NCBI RefSeq assembly: GCF_022234545.1
Contig: NZ_JAIEUI010000032.1
Coordinates: 1-61,978 of the forward strand
Length of the DNA: 61,978 bases
Direction of reading: 5' to 3'
Source: Paenibacillus piscarius
GTDB lineage: Bacteria > Bacillota > Bacilli > Paenibacillales > Paenibacillaceae
The translations under genes and the position numbers were made by a program. Shown piece after piece: positions 1 through 7,183 of the stretch. The stretch's first letter is position 1. Every line of letters begins with the position of its first letter. The notes under the pieces were generated by a model, which was not told where the DNA came from, made no database searches, and saw only the letters and a program-made list of their open reading frames with translations.

Positions 1-95
1 ATCACCGAAGTGATTTCTGATACTCACTCGTTGTTCAGTTTTCAAAGATCAAGCTCGTTGTCGGCGGAGATTATCTCGTCACCAGCAACTCTTAT
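1..95 (-). other. 16S rRNA leader (rRNA operon continues off the left edge)
   Basis: Read on the minus strand, this is the transcribed leader downstream of two rRNA-type promoters. It contains a boxA-like antitermination sequence, TGATCTTTGAAAACT, at 37-51, of the kind found ahead of 16S and 23S genes in Bacillota. The 16S gene itself would start beyond base 1 and is not visible. The assignment is inferred from the leader sequence and from the position downstream of lysS, where B. subtilis also carries rRNA operons. Confidence 0.75.
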
Positions 96-124
96 AATAT
101 ATCACATCCAGCCGATCAATGCAA
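96..124 (-). promoter_or_regulatory. rRNA promoter P2
   Basis: Sigma-A type promoter on the minus strand: -35 TTGCAT at 119-124, a 17-base spacer, and -10 TATATT at 96-101. It lies about 85 bp downstream of a second promoter in the same direction, the usual tandem layout of Bacillus-type rRNA operons. Confidence 0.7.
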
Positions 125-180
125 GCTCTTTTTTAACTTCTTTTTCGAGCTTAGCCTCAATGTTACGCGGCCAGAAATAG

Positions 181-209
181 AATATACCATGAATAGAGAT
201 TCATTACAA
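181..209 (-). promoter_or_regulatory. rRNA promoter P1
   Basis: Sigma-A type promoter on the minus strand: -35 TTGTAA at 204-209, a 17-base spacer, and -10 TATATT at 181-186. With P2 it forms a tandem pair in front of the rRNA leader. I see no gene between lysS and this promoter. Confidence 0.65.
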
Positions 210-315
210 GCTTTTTCTAACAGATATCTAAATCTATAATTCATCCTCTCCAACACGTCCCCAGGAAACCGCCTAAGCAGTTTCCATGGGTGTATTGGCG
301 TGAAGCCAAGAATAA

Positions 316-1830
316 TTAGTCTCTATTACGCATATGCGGGAACAGCAGCACATCACGGATCGACGGAGCGTTGGTAAGCAGCATAATCAGACGGTCTACG
401 CCGATACCCAGTCCGCCTGTAGGCGGCATTCCGTATTCCAGCGCACGGATGAAGTCGTCATCCATCTCATGGGCTTCATCATTGCCCTGCTCCTTCTCCT
501 GAATCTGTGCCTCGAACCGTTGACGCTGGTCAATCGGATCATTCAGCTCGCTGAACGCGTTGGCGTGCTCACGGGCCACAATGAACAGCTCGAAACGGTC
601 GGTGAAGCGCGGATCTTCTTCATTCTTTTTGGCAAGCGGCGAAATTTCGACAGGATGTCCCATCACGAAGGTCGGCTGAATCAGGGTCTCCTCCACGAAC
701 TGCTCGAAGAACGCATTCAGGATATGTCCGAAGGTCATATGCTTCTCTACCGGAACCCGGTGCTCCTTAGCAAGTGCCTGCGCTTCTTCATTCGTCATCT
801 GAACGCCGAAGTCTACTCCGGTCACTTCCTTAACAGCATCCACCATGGTTACACGGCGCCAGCCCGGAGACAGGTTCACTTCCTGTCCTTGGTACTCAAT
901 CACCTGGCTGCCCAACACTTCTTGGGCGATATGCGCAATCAAGCTCTCGGTCAGATGCATAATGTCCTTGTAGTCCGCATACGCTTCATACAGCTCGATC
1001 ATTGTAAATTCCGGATTGTGACGGGTCGAAACCCCTTCGTTACGGTATACGCGGCCAATCTCATAGACCTTCTCCAGACCGCCGACAATCAGACGCTTCA
1101 GATGAAGCTCGATGGCAATCCGCATATACAGCTGCATATCCAGCGTATTGTGATGGGTAATGAACGGGCGTGCCGCCGCTCCGCCAGCGATGGAATGCAG
1201 GGTTGGCGTCTCCACCTCCAGATAGCCCAGCGAGTCCAGATAACGGCGCATCGACTGGATGATCCGGGAACGGGTGATGAAGGTCTGCTGCACCTCAGGA
1301 TTGATAATCAGATCCACATAGCGCTGACGGTAGCGGAGCTCCACATCCTTCAGGCCATGATATTTCTCGGGAAGCGGAAGCAGCGACTTGGACAGCACCT
1401 CCAGATGATCTACTTTAATAGAGGTCTCGCCGGTCTTGGTCTTGAACAAGGTTCCCCGGACACCGATAATATCGCCAAGGTCGAGGATCGTGAACGCGGA
1501 GTACTGGGACTCAGGAATGCTGTCCTGGCGCACGTATAGCTGGATTTTGCCGCTGAGGTCCTGAATATGAGAAAAGCTTGCCTTGCCCATTACCCGCTTA
1601 GCCATAATGCGTCCGGCCACACTGACCTCCAGAGCCAGCTCGTCCAGTTCTTCTTTGGTCATTCCGTCATACTTGGCCAGAAGATCACCTGCAGCAGCAG
1701 TACGGTCATACTTCTTGCCGAACGGATCAATCCCGAGGGCGCGGAGCTCGTCCAGCTTCCCCCGGCGGATCTGCAGCAATTCGCTAAGCTCATTCTCTGT
1801 GGTTTCGACGTTGTTCAATTCTTCCGTCAT
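316..1830 (-). CDS. lysS: lysyl-tRNA synthetase, class II
   Basis: Charges tRNA-Lys with lysine using ATP in the cytoplasm. The 504-aa protein has the class II LysRS layout: an N-terminal OB-fold anticodon-binding domain (about residues 65-150) and then the catalytic core. Motif 2 (VYRNEGVSTRHNPEFTMIE) is at about 261-279 and motif 3 (GGLGIGVDRLIMLL) is near the C-terminus. I chose the second in-frame ATG because GAAAGGA lies 8 bases before it; the ATG nine bases upstream abuts that Shine-Dalgarno sequence. It is the last protein gene before the rRNA operon, as in B. subtilis. greA lies upstream, separated by terminator-like hairpins. Confidence 0.97.
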   Translation of the reverse strand: MTEELNNVETTENELSELLQIRRGKLDELRALGIDPFGKKYDRTAAAGDLLAKYDGMTKEELDELALEVSVAGRIMAKRVMGKASFSHIQDLSGKIQLYVRQDSIPESQYSAFTILDLGDIIGVRGTLFKTKTGETSIKVDHLEVLSKSLLPLPEKYHGLKDVELRYRQRYVDLIINPEVQQTFITRSRIIQSMRRYLDSLGYLEVETPTLHSIAGGAAARPFITHHNTLDMQLYMRIAIELHLKRLIVGGLEKVYEIGRVYRNEGVSTRHNPEFTMIELYEAYADYKDIMHLTESLIAHIAQEVLGSQVIEYQGQEVNLSPGWRRVTMVDAVKEVTGVDFGVQMTNEEAQALAKEHRVPVEKHMTFGHILNAFFEQFVEETLIQPTFVMGHPVEISPLAKKNEEDPRFTDRFELFIVAREHANAFSELNDPIDQRQRFEAQIQEKEQGNDEAHEMDDDFIRALEYGMPPTGGLGIGVDRLIMLLTNAPSIRDVLLFPHMRNRD

Positions 1831-1860
1831 GTTCTTCATCCTTTCTTACTCGCGGTATAC

Positions 1861-1902
1861 AAAAGAAGAAACGGCTCCGTCCCAATCCGGGGACAGTCCG
1901 TT
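1861..1902 (-). terminator. hairpin with pyrimidine-rich tail between greA and lysS
   Basis: On the minus strand AACGG...GTCCC pairs with GGGAC...CCGTT and is followed by TTTCTTCTTTT. It lies about 30 bases before the lysS start. It may be a second greA terminator or an attenuator in the lysS leader. I see no T-box sequence. Confidence 0.4.
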
Positions 1903-1960
1903 CCGGTACAAAATATAAGCTGTATGTGTTCACCCATATTTTTCGGCCAAAGGCATTGCG

Positions 1961-1984
1961 AAAAAAGCTCCCCTAAGGAAGCTT
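1961..1984 (-). terminator. greA terminator
   Basis: The minus strand carries an 8-bp stem (AAGCTTCC with GGGGAGCTT, one G-T pair) followed by a T run, just after the greA stop codon. Confidence 0.75.
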
Positions 1985-1990
1985 TCGGAT

Positions 1991-2470
1991 CTACTTCATT
2001 TTGATATCGAGAATTTTATATTGAATGACGCCTGCTGGGACACTCACATCCACAACGGTTCCAACCTTCTTGCCGATGATTGCTCTTCCGACAGGGCTCT
2101 CATTGGAAATTTTGTTGTTGAGCGGATCGGATTCGGCAGTACCTACGATCGTATATTCCATAGTGTCGCCATATTCCATATCCTCTACGGTAACAGTAAC
2201 GCCTACGCTGACCACATCGGTAGCAATCTCATCACTGTTAATGATGCGGGCGTTGCGGAGCATTTTCTCCAAGGTAATAATGCGGCCCTCAATAAAAGCC
2301 TGTTCGTTCTTAGCGTCTTCATATTCCGAGTTCTCACTGATATCTCCGTAGCCGATCGCCACTTTGATACGTTCCGCCACTTCGCGGCGCTTAACGGATT
2401 TGAGGGTCTCCAGTTCTTCTTCCAGACGCTTAAGTCCGTCCGGTGTAAGAATGACTTCTTTATCGCTCAT
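1991..2470 (-). CDS. greA: transcription elongation factor GreA
   Basis: Rescues backtracked RNA polymerase by stimulating cleavage of the nascent RNA 3' end. The protein is 159 aa, normal for the family. It has an N-terminal coiled coil with the conserved GYGDISENSEYEDAK segment (about 40-54), whose acidic tip enters the polymerase channel, and a C-terminal FKBP-like domain ending in SPVGRAIIGKKVGT. The start is the ATG preceded by AGGAGA at 10 bases; an upstream in-frame ATG has no Shine-Dalgarno sequence. It has its own consensus promoter, a long leader with a possible upstream ORF, and its own terminator, so it is likely a separate transcription unit from dusB and lysS. Confidence 0.95.
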   Translation of the reverse strand: MSDKEVILTPDGLKRLEEELETLKSVKRREVAERIKVAIGYGDISENSEYEDAKNEQAFIEGRIITLEKMLRNARIINSDEIATDVVSVGVTVTVEDMEYGDTMEYTIVGTAESDPLNNKISNESPVGRAIIGKKVGTVVDVSVPAGVIQYKILDIKMK

Positions 2471-2471
2471 C

Positions 2472-2555
2472 TCAACCGATTCTCCTGTCGTATACATTTA
2501 TTGAAAACACCATACTATATGCGAATCCGGAGGGATAAGAACCCTCCTGCACCAT
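2472..2555 (-). CDS. possible 27-aa leader peptide upstream of greA
   Basis: ATG at 2555 opens a 27-codon frame (beginning MVQEGSYPSGFAYS) that stops one base before the greA ATG. AGGAG lies just upstream of its start, although the spacing is short. It lies inside the greA leader, downstream of the promoter at 2590-2618, and a hairpin (GGAGGG with CCCTCC, 2527-2550) forms within its first codons. Whether it is translated is unknown; the near-contact with greA would allow translational coupling. Confidence 0.3.
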   Translation of the reverse strand: MVQEGSYPSGFAYSMVFSINVYDRRIG

Positions 2556-2589
2556 TGCTCCTGCTGTAACGGCGATTTTATACTGTGAA

Positions 2590-2618
2590 ATTATATTGGA
2601 ACCGCTACAAAATGTCAA
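2590..2618 (-). promoter_or_regulatory. greA promoter, perfect sigma-A consensus
   Basis: The minus strand carries TTGACA at 2613-2618, a 17-base spacer and TATAAT at 2590-2595. It lies between the dusB stop and greA and predicts a leader of roughly 115 nt. Confidence 0.85.
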
Positions 2619-2694
2619 TGACGCCCCATATAATGTTTAGCGATACTCAATAAAGCACACAGGAAAGGACTCGCTTCCCGGGAAATTATGAAGA

Positions 2695-3711
2695 TCAGAC
2701 GGCGGAAAGGACATGATCTGCGCGATCCTGTTCCTCATCCTGCTTGAGCTGTCCGACAAAATCCTCCAAAATCCGTACCATCTCGTCACGTTTCGTTTCT
2801 TCCATAATAACGTCCTTCACGCGGGCGGCGGCCTTGAAGCCTTTGAGATACCAGGCCAGATGTTTGCGCATCTCGCGCACCGCTACTGCTTCCCCCTTGA
2901 GTGCAATCAGACGGTCCATATGCAGAATCGCCACCTTGATCTTCTCGTCCGGACCCGGCTCCGGCATCAGCACGCCGGTATCCAGATATTGAATGGTCCG
3001 GTACAGCATCCACGGATTGCCGAGCGCTCCCCGCCCGATCATCACGCCGTCACAGCCGGTCTGATCCAGCATCGTCCGCGCATCCTCCGGGGTATTCACG
3101 TCACCATTGCCGATGACCGGGATGGATACCGCCTGCTTGGCCATGCGGATATAATTCCAGTCGGCGCGCCCGGTATATTGCTGCTCACGGGTACGTCCAT
3201 GCACGCTGACCGCCTGGCCTCCGGCCCGTTCAACGGCACGCGCATTCTCTTCCACGAAGATATGCTCACTGTCCCAGCCGATCCGCATCTTCACGGTGAC
3301 CGGTTTATCTACAGCGTCGACAACAGCCGACACCATCTCATAGATTTTGTCCGGGTTCAGCAGCCAGCGCGCACCGGCATCACACTTCGTCACCTTCGGC
3401 ACCGGGCAGCCCATATTAATATCGATGATATCGGCATTTGTCTCTTTATCGACAATTCGGGCCGCCTCCACCAGCGACTCCCGGTCTCCGCCAAAAATCT
3501 GCAGGCTCAGCGGTTTCTCGCGCTCATCGACAAACAGCATCTCACGCGTACGCGCATTGCCGTGGACGATCGCTTTGCCGCTGACCATCTCCGCACAGAC
3601 CAGGCCGGTCCCGAATTCCTTGGCAATCAGACGGAACGCCGGGTTGCACACGCCGGCCATAGGTGCCAGGACAACCTGGTTTTTCAATTCAATATCACCA
3701 ATCTTCAGCAT
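2695..3711 (-). CDS. dusB: tRNA-dihydrouridine synthase
   Basis: FMN-dependent reduction of uridine to dihydrouridine in the D-loop of tRNA. The 338-aa protein has the TIM-barrel DUS signatures: VVLAPMAGVCNPAFR near the start, DINMGCPVPKV with the catalytic cysteine (about residue 101), KMRIGWD, HGRTREQQYTG, and GNGDVNTPEDA then MIGRGALGNPW for FMN phosphate binding. The start has AGGGAAGTG upstream. It follows folK and the small HTH gene in the order seen in B. subtilis (sul-folB-folK-yazB-yacF-lysS), so it is probably the distal gene of the folate operon. The residue specificity of this family member cannot be read from the sequence. Confidence 0.93.
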   Translation of the reverse strand: MLKIGDIELKNQVVLAPMAGVCNPAFRLIAKEFGTGLVCAEMVSGKAIVHGNARTREMLFVDEREKPLSLQIFGGDRESLVEAARIVDKETNADIIDINMGCPVPKVTKCDAGARWLLNPDKIYEMVSAVVDAVDKPVTVKMRIGWDSEHIFVEENARAVERAGGQAVSVHGRTREQQYTGRADWNYIRMAKQAVSIPVIGNGDVNTPEDARTMLDQTGCDGVMIGRGALGNPWMLYRTIQYLDTGVLMPEPGPDEKIKVAILHMDRLIALKGEAVAVREMRKHLAWYLKGFKAAARVKDVIMEETKRDEMVRILEDFVGQLKQDEEQDRADHVLSAV

Positions 3712-3756
3712 GCTTGAATCACTTCCCTTTACTCTTTAATAGCGTTCATCCTTGCC

Positions 3757-3966
3757 TCAAGGCTCCGGGTTAGCCAGTTCCTCAACGGTTACTCCGAGAA
3801 AAGCTGCAATTTTATTTAAAATTTGATCTTCCAAACGTCTGTTGCCACGCTCCACTGCGCCAAGCACAGCAAGCGATATTCCGACAGAATCCGCCAGCTC
3901 CTGCTGAGTGTAGCCCTTCAGCTTCCGGAACGCTCTGACCCGCCTTCCCATACGTTTGTTGTCCAC
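3757..3966 (-). CDS. yazB: small XRE-type helix-turn-helix protein (YazB-like)
   Basis: A 69-aa protein that is almost entirely one Cro/C1-type HTH domain: RAFRKLKGYTQQELADSVGISLAVLGAVERGNR contains the five-helix core. The GTG start is supported by GGAAGGA 8 bases upstream and lies 49 bp inside the 3' end of folK in another frame. B. subtilis has the same small gene (yazB) in the same place. It presumably binds DNA, but its target is unknown; it could be autoregulatory for the folate operon. Confidence 0.85.
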   Translation of the reverse strand: MDNKRMGRRVRAFRKLKGYTQQELADSVGISLAVLGAVERGNRRLEDQILNKIAAFLGVTVEELANPEP

Positions 3967-4469
3967 AAGCGGATTCCTTCCTTTCCGTCTATGTCTTGAA
4001 GCGCTGATGTAATTAACCTGCGGAATACGAAGGAGTCTTCATTCCCGGACACGATGTCGCAGAGCGGCAGCAGGACAAATGCCCGCTCCAGCATCCTTGG
4101 ATGCGGCAGCGTCAAATCCGGCGTATCCATGCTCATTCCCTCTACCCATAACAAGTCGAGATCCACTGTTCTTGGCCCGTAGCGGACATCGCGGACACGT
4201 CCGAGCTGATTCTCGGTCTCCAGCATCACCTGAAGCAACGCTTCAGGTGACAGTGTGGTACGGAGAGCGGCAGCCATATTCAGAAACTGGGGCTGGTCGA
4301 GATAACCTACCGGCTCGGTCTCGTACACCGGGGATGTGCGCAGAACCTCAATTTTGTCGTGCTGGCTAAGCCGGTTCAGGGCTTCTCTTAAGGTGCCTTG
4401 CCGGTCACCGAGGTTAGCCCCTAAAGCAATATAAGCCTCTGATGACTCAGAGGTGGAATGTGTGTTCAT
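3918..4469 (-). CDS. folK: hydroxymethyldihydropterin pyrophosphokinase (HPPK)
   Basis: Transfers pyrophosphate from ATP to 6-hydroxymethyl-7,8-dihydropterin, the step before dihydropteroate synthase in folate synthesis. The 183-aa protein shows the HPPK landmarks: YIALGANLGDR at the N-terminus, TSPVYETEPVG, the FLNMA segment, and RYGPRTVDLDLLWVEG with the metal-binding aspartates. It sits 9 bases after folB and overlaps yazB by 49 bp, consistent with one operon. Confidence 0.95.
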   Translation of the reverse strand: MNTHSTSESSEAYIALGANLGDRQGTLREALNRLSQHDKIEVLRTSPVYETEPVGYLDQPQFLNMAAALRTTLSPEALLQVMLETENQLGRVRDVRYGPRTVDLDLLWVEGMSMDTPDLTLPHPRMLERAFVLLPLCDIVSGNEDSFVFRRLITSALQDIDGKEGIRLWTTNVWEGGSERSGS

Positions 4470-4478
4470 CGGTCTGTC

Positions 4479-4841
4479 TCACTTTCTGCTCCGCCGCAGC
4501 TCTACGGTCACTCCCTGAAAATGAATATCAAAGGGCGGATGCGGCTTGGTCACCTGGACCGTCACAGCACTGATAACAGTATAAGTGCCCAGTAGTCCGG
4601 ATGCAATATGTTCCGCCAAAGCTTCAATCAGCTTGAAGGAGGTAGTTTCGACCATTTTTTTGACCAGGGCATGCACTTCGGCATAATTCACGGTCTGCTC
4701 CAGATCATCACTTGCGCCGGCCGGCTGCAAATCCAGCTCCAGCTCAAGATCCACATAATACCGCTGGCCGAGCCTGCGTTCCTCTTCATACACACCATGG
4801 AAGCCGTAGTATTCCATTCGGTGGAGCTTCATTTTATCCAT
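4479..4841 (-). CDS. folB: dihydroneopterin aldolase
   Basis: Cleaves 7,8-dihydroneopterin to 6-hydroxymethyldihydropterin and glycolaldehyde. The 120-aa protein is of family length, with MEYYGFHGVYEEERRLGQRYYVDLELELDL at the start, the VNYAEV and SFKLIEALAEHI active-site region, and VQVTKPHPP near the end. The start at 4841 has AGGGA 7 bases upstream; a longer in-frame extension to 4919 would run into folP and has no family support. It lies between folP and folK. Confidence 0.95.
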   Translation of the reverse strand: MDKMKLHRMEYYGFHGVYEEERRLGQRYYVDLELELDLQPAGASDDLEQTVNYAEVHALVKKMVETTSFKLIEALAEHIASGLLGTYTVISAVTVQVTKPHPPFDIHFQGVTVELRRSRK

Positions 4842-4875
4842 AACAAGTTCCCTGCCTTCTTCTGTGATTGTTCCT

Positions 4876-5733
4876 CTAGCCGCGCAAGCGGGGCGACCCG
4901 GCGTACAGCATAGCATCACACATATCTACCGTCCGCTTGATTGCAGCAATATCATGGACCCGGACGATCTGACAGCCCTGGGCGATGCCAAAGGCGACGG
5001 TAGCGGCCGTACCCTCCACTACATCCTCAGCCGGCAGGTCCAGTGTGGTGCGGATGAATTTTTTGCGCGAAGTGGCCAGCAGCAGGGGGTACCCCAGCTC
5101 TGTCAGTCTTCCAAGGCCGGTCATAACCTGGAGATTCTCCGTGTAATCCTTCGCGAACCCGATCCCGGGGTCCAGAATAATGTTGTGCGGCTTCACCCCA
5201 GCCGTCATAGCGAGCTGAATGCTTCCGTTCAGATCGTCCGTCATATCCGTGAGCAGATCCTTGTAATTGCGGTCCTGCCGGTTGTGCATCAGTATAATCG
5301 GACAGTCTGCCTGCGCTGCCACTGCCGCCATCTGCGGGTCAGCCTTGGCCCCCCAGACATCGTTAATGATATGTGCACCGGCCTGAAGCGCCCGGCGGGC
5401 GACTTCTGCCTTATAGGTATCGATAGACAGCACAAGGTGCGGAGCGGCCCGGTGAATGCTCTCAATTACAGGCAATACACGCGCTAACTCCTCCTCCGCA
5501 CTGACCGGCTGATGCCCGGGACGCGTTGATTCCCCGCCGATGTCAATAATGTCCGCCCCCTCGGCCGCCATCTGCAGCGCATGCTGCACCGCCCGTTCCG
5601 GGTCCGTCCATAATCCCCCGTCCGAGAAGGAATCCGGCGTCACATTAAGAATGCCCATAATCAGGGTCCGACGGCCCAAGGTCAGCTCACTGCCTCCGCA
5701 GCGGTAGCTCCGTTTGTAGATAACAGGCTTCAT
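4876..5733 (-). CDS. folP: dihydropteroate synthase
   Basis: Condenses hydroxymethyldihydropterin pyrophosphate with p-aminobenzoate to dihydropteroate; it is the sulfonamide target. The 285-aa TIM barrel has both family signatures: MGILNVTPDSFSDGG (about 26-40) and DIIDIGGESTRPG (about 61-73), plus DPGIGFAKD and the GTAATVAFG region. It overlaps the end of pabC by 4 bp (ATGA). This couples p-aminobenzoate supply directly to its use. Confidence 0.96.
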   Translation of the reverse strand: MKPVIYKRSYRCGGSELTLGRRTLIMGILNVTPDSFSDGGLWTDPERAVQHALQMAAEGADIIDIGGESTRPGHQPVSAEEELARVLPVIESIHRAAPHLVLSIDTYKAEVARRALQAGAHIINDVWGAKADPQMAAVAAQADCPIILMHNRQDRNYKDLLTDMTDDLNGSIQLAMTAGVKPHNIILDPGIGFAKDYTENLQVMTGLGRLTELGYPLLLATSRKKFIRTTLDLPAEDVVEGTAATVAFGIAQGCQIVRVHDIAAIKRTVDMCDAMLYAGSPRLRG

Positions 5734-6605
5734 TCGCGTCCCGTCCTTTCTCTGTACAGCTTCATCAGTAGATCCGTCTGTTCACCGCAGCGCCCGCTGC
5801 CGATGGTAATCCGCCGCTCCCCATTCCATATTGTAGTCACTGGTACAAGCTCCTGAATGGAGTTGGTCAGGAAGATTTCATCCGCAGCCGCAAGCTGCTC
5901 CCAGCGGTAAAAGCCCTGTTCAGGCTGGAGGCTGGAGACTGCCAGCTCAAGCACCATTTCCCGGGTAATTCCCGGAAGAATCCCGGTGGCTACATCGGGG
6001 GTATAGAGCCGCTTATTGGAGATGAAAAAAAGATTGCTCACAATGCCTTCGGCCAGCTCGCCTTGTGCCGTCAGCATCAGCCCCTCGGCTCCTCTGGCCG
6101 CTGACGGATACCGTGACAGCTCGCGCTTCGCCAGAATGTTATTCATATAGTGCAGCGACTTCAGCCGCACCGGGCCTTCCGGGGTGTTGCGCCTGTGGTT
6201 CAGCAGCTGCAGCTCTTTGCCTTCTGTGTAGAGACCGGGCGGGATTGCCGGCAGAGCCTTCACATACAGCAGATGATTAGGCTGATTATAGCTTGCGGAC
6301 GGCAGGCCCAGAATATCCTCACCGGCCGTCACCGTGTAGCGGATGTAAGCCTCGTCCAGCTCATTCTTGTCCATCAGCAGGGAGATCCATTCCCTCAGCC
6401 CCTGTTCATCCGGTTCATAAGGAATCCCCAGCGTGCGGCAGCCGTCCGCCAATCTCTGCAGATGACACTCCAGCAGAAAAGGCCGGCCCCCGTAGGTGCG
6501 GAAGGTCTCAAACAGGCCCATGCCGTACAAAAAGCCGTGATCCAGAGCGGAGACCACGGCGTCTTTGGCTGCGACTGCTTTGTTGTTCACTCCTATATAT
6601 TTCAT
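5730..6605 (-). CDS. pabC: aminodeoxychorismate lyase (fold-type IV PLP enzyme)
   Basis: Converts 4-amino-4-deoxychorismate to p-aminobenzoate and pyruvate. The 291-aa protein has the branched-chain aminotransferase-like fold: ALDHGFLYGMGLFETFRTYGG near the N-terminus, SLHYMNNILAKREL with the PLP-lysine region, EGLMLTAQGELAEGIVSNLF, and ITREMVLELA plus EIFLTNSIQELVPV at the C-terminus. It overlaps pabA and folP by 4 bp each. D-amino-acid aminotransferases share the fold, but the operon context points to PabC. Confidence 0.93.
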   Translation of the reverse strand: MKYIGVNNKAVAAKDAVVSALDHGFLYGMGLFETFRTYGGRPFLLECHLQRLADGCRTLGIPYEPDEQGLREWISLLMDKNELDEAYIRYTVTAGEDILGLPSASYNQPNHLLYVKALPAIPPGLYTEGKELQLLNHRRNTPEGPVRLKSLHYMNNILAKRELSRYPSAARGAEGLMLTAQGELAEGIVSNLFFISNKRLYTPDVATGILPGITREMVLELAVSSLQPEQGFYRWEQLAAADEIFLTNSIQELVPVTTIWNGERRITIGSGRCGEQTDLLMKLYRERTGRE

Positions 6606-7183
6606 GCCGGTTCCCCGGCTCTCCGTTTCAGGAAATTACGCAGCATTGTGTGCCCGTGATCCGTAATGATGGACTCCGGGTGGAACTGGACGCCTTCAAT
6701 CGGGTATTCCTTATGGCGCAGGCCCATGATCTCGCCTTCTGCGGTCTCGGCTGTAATCTCCAAACAGTCCGGCAGACTCTCACGCTCTACAATCAGCGAA
6801 TGATAACGGGTAGCGGTGAACGGAGACGCCAATCCTTCAAAGACCGAGGTGCCTTTGTGGTGAATCGGCGAGGTTTTGCCGTGCATCAGGCGCTCTGCGC
6901 GGATGACCTTGCCGCCGAAGGCTTGTCCGATAGCCTGATGGCCCAGGCATACGCCAAAGATCGGGATGCTCCCCTTGAAATGCTCCAGCAGCGCCAGGCT
7001 GATGCCCGCCTCATTCGGTGTACACGGTCCCGGCGAGATCAGAATATGATCCGGGGCCAGCTGCTCAATCTCCTCTAAGGTGATCTCATCATTGCGGGCG
7101 ACCTTCACTTCCTCCCCGAGCTCACCCAGATATTGCACCAGGTTATACGTGAAGGAATCATAATTATCGATGACCAAGATCAT
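6602..7183 (-). CDS. pabA: aminodeoxychorismate / anthranilate synthase glutaminase
   Basis: Class I glutamine amidotransferase supplying ammonia to PabB. The 193-aa protein shows IDNYDSFTYNLVQYLGE, ILISPGPCTPNEAG, the catalytic cysteine in FGVCLGHQAIGQAFGG (about residue 79), and the His-Glu pair in GVQFHPESI. The start is the ATG overlapping the pabB stop by 4 bp, with AGGGGG 9 bases upstream. In B. subtilis the equivalent protein also serves tryptophan synthesis; whether it does so here depends on whether a separate trpG exists elsewhere. Confidence 0.95.
   Translation of the reverse strand: MILVIDNYDSFTYNLVQYLGELGEEVKVARNDEITLEEIEQLAPDHILISPGPCTPNEAGISLALLEHFKGSIPIFGVCLGHQAIGQAFGGKVIRAERLMHGKTSPIHHKGTSVFEGLASPFTATRYHSLIVERESLPDCLEITAETAEGEIMGLRHKEYPIEGVQFHPESIITDHGHTMLRNFLKRRAGEPA

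Noticed and set aside
1840..1990. T-box riboswitch ahead of lysS
   Set aside because: No T-box sequence or specifier stem is present; the hairpins look like terminators.
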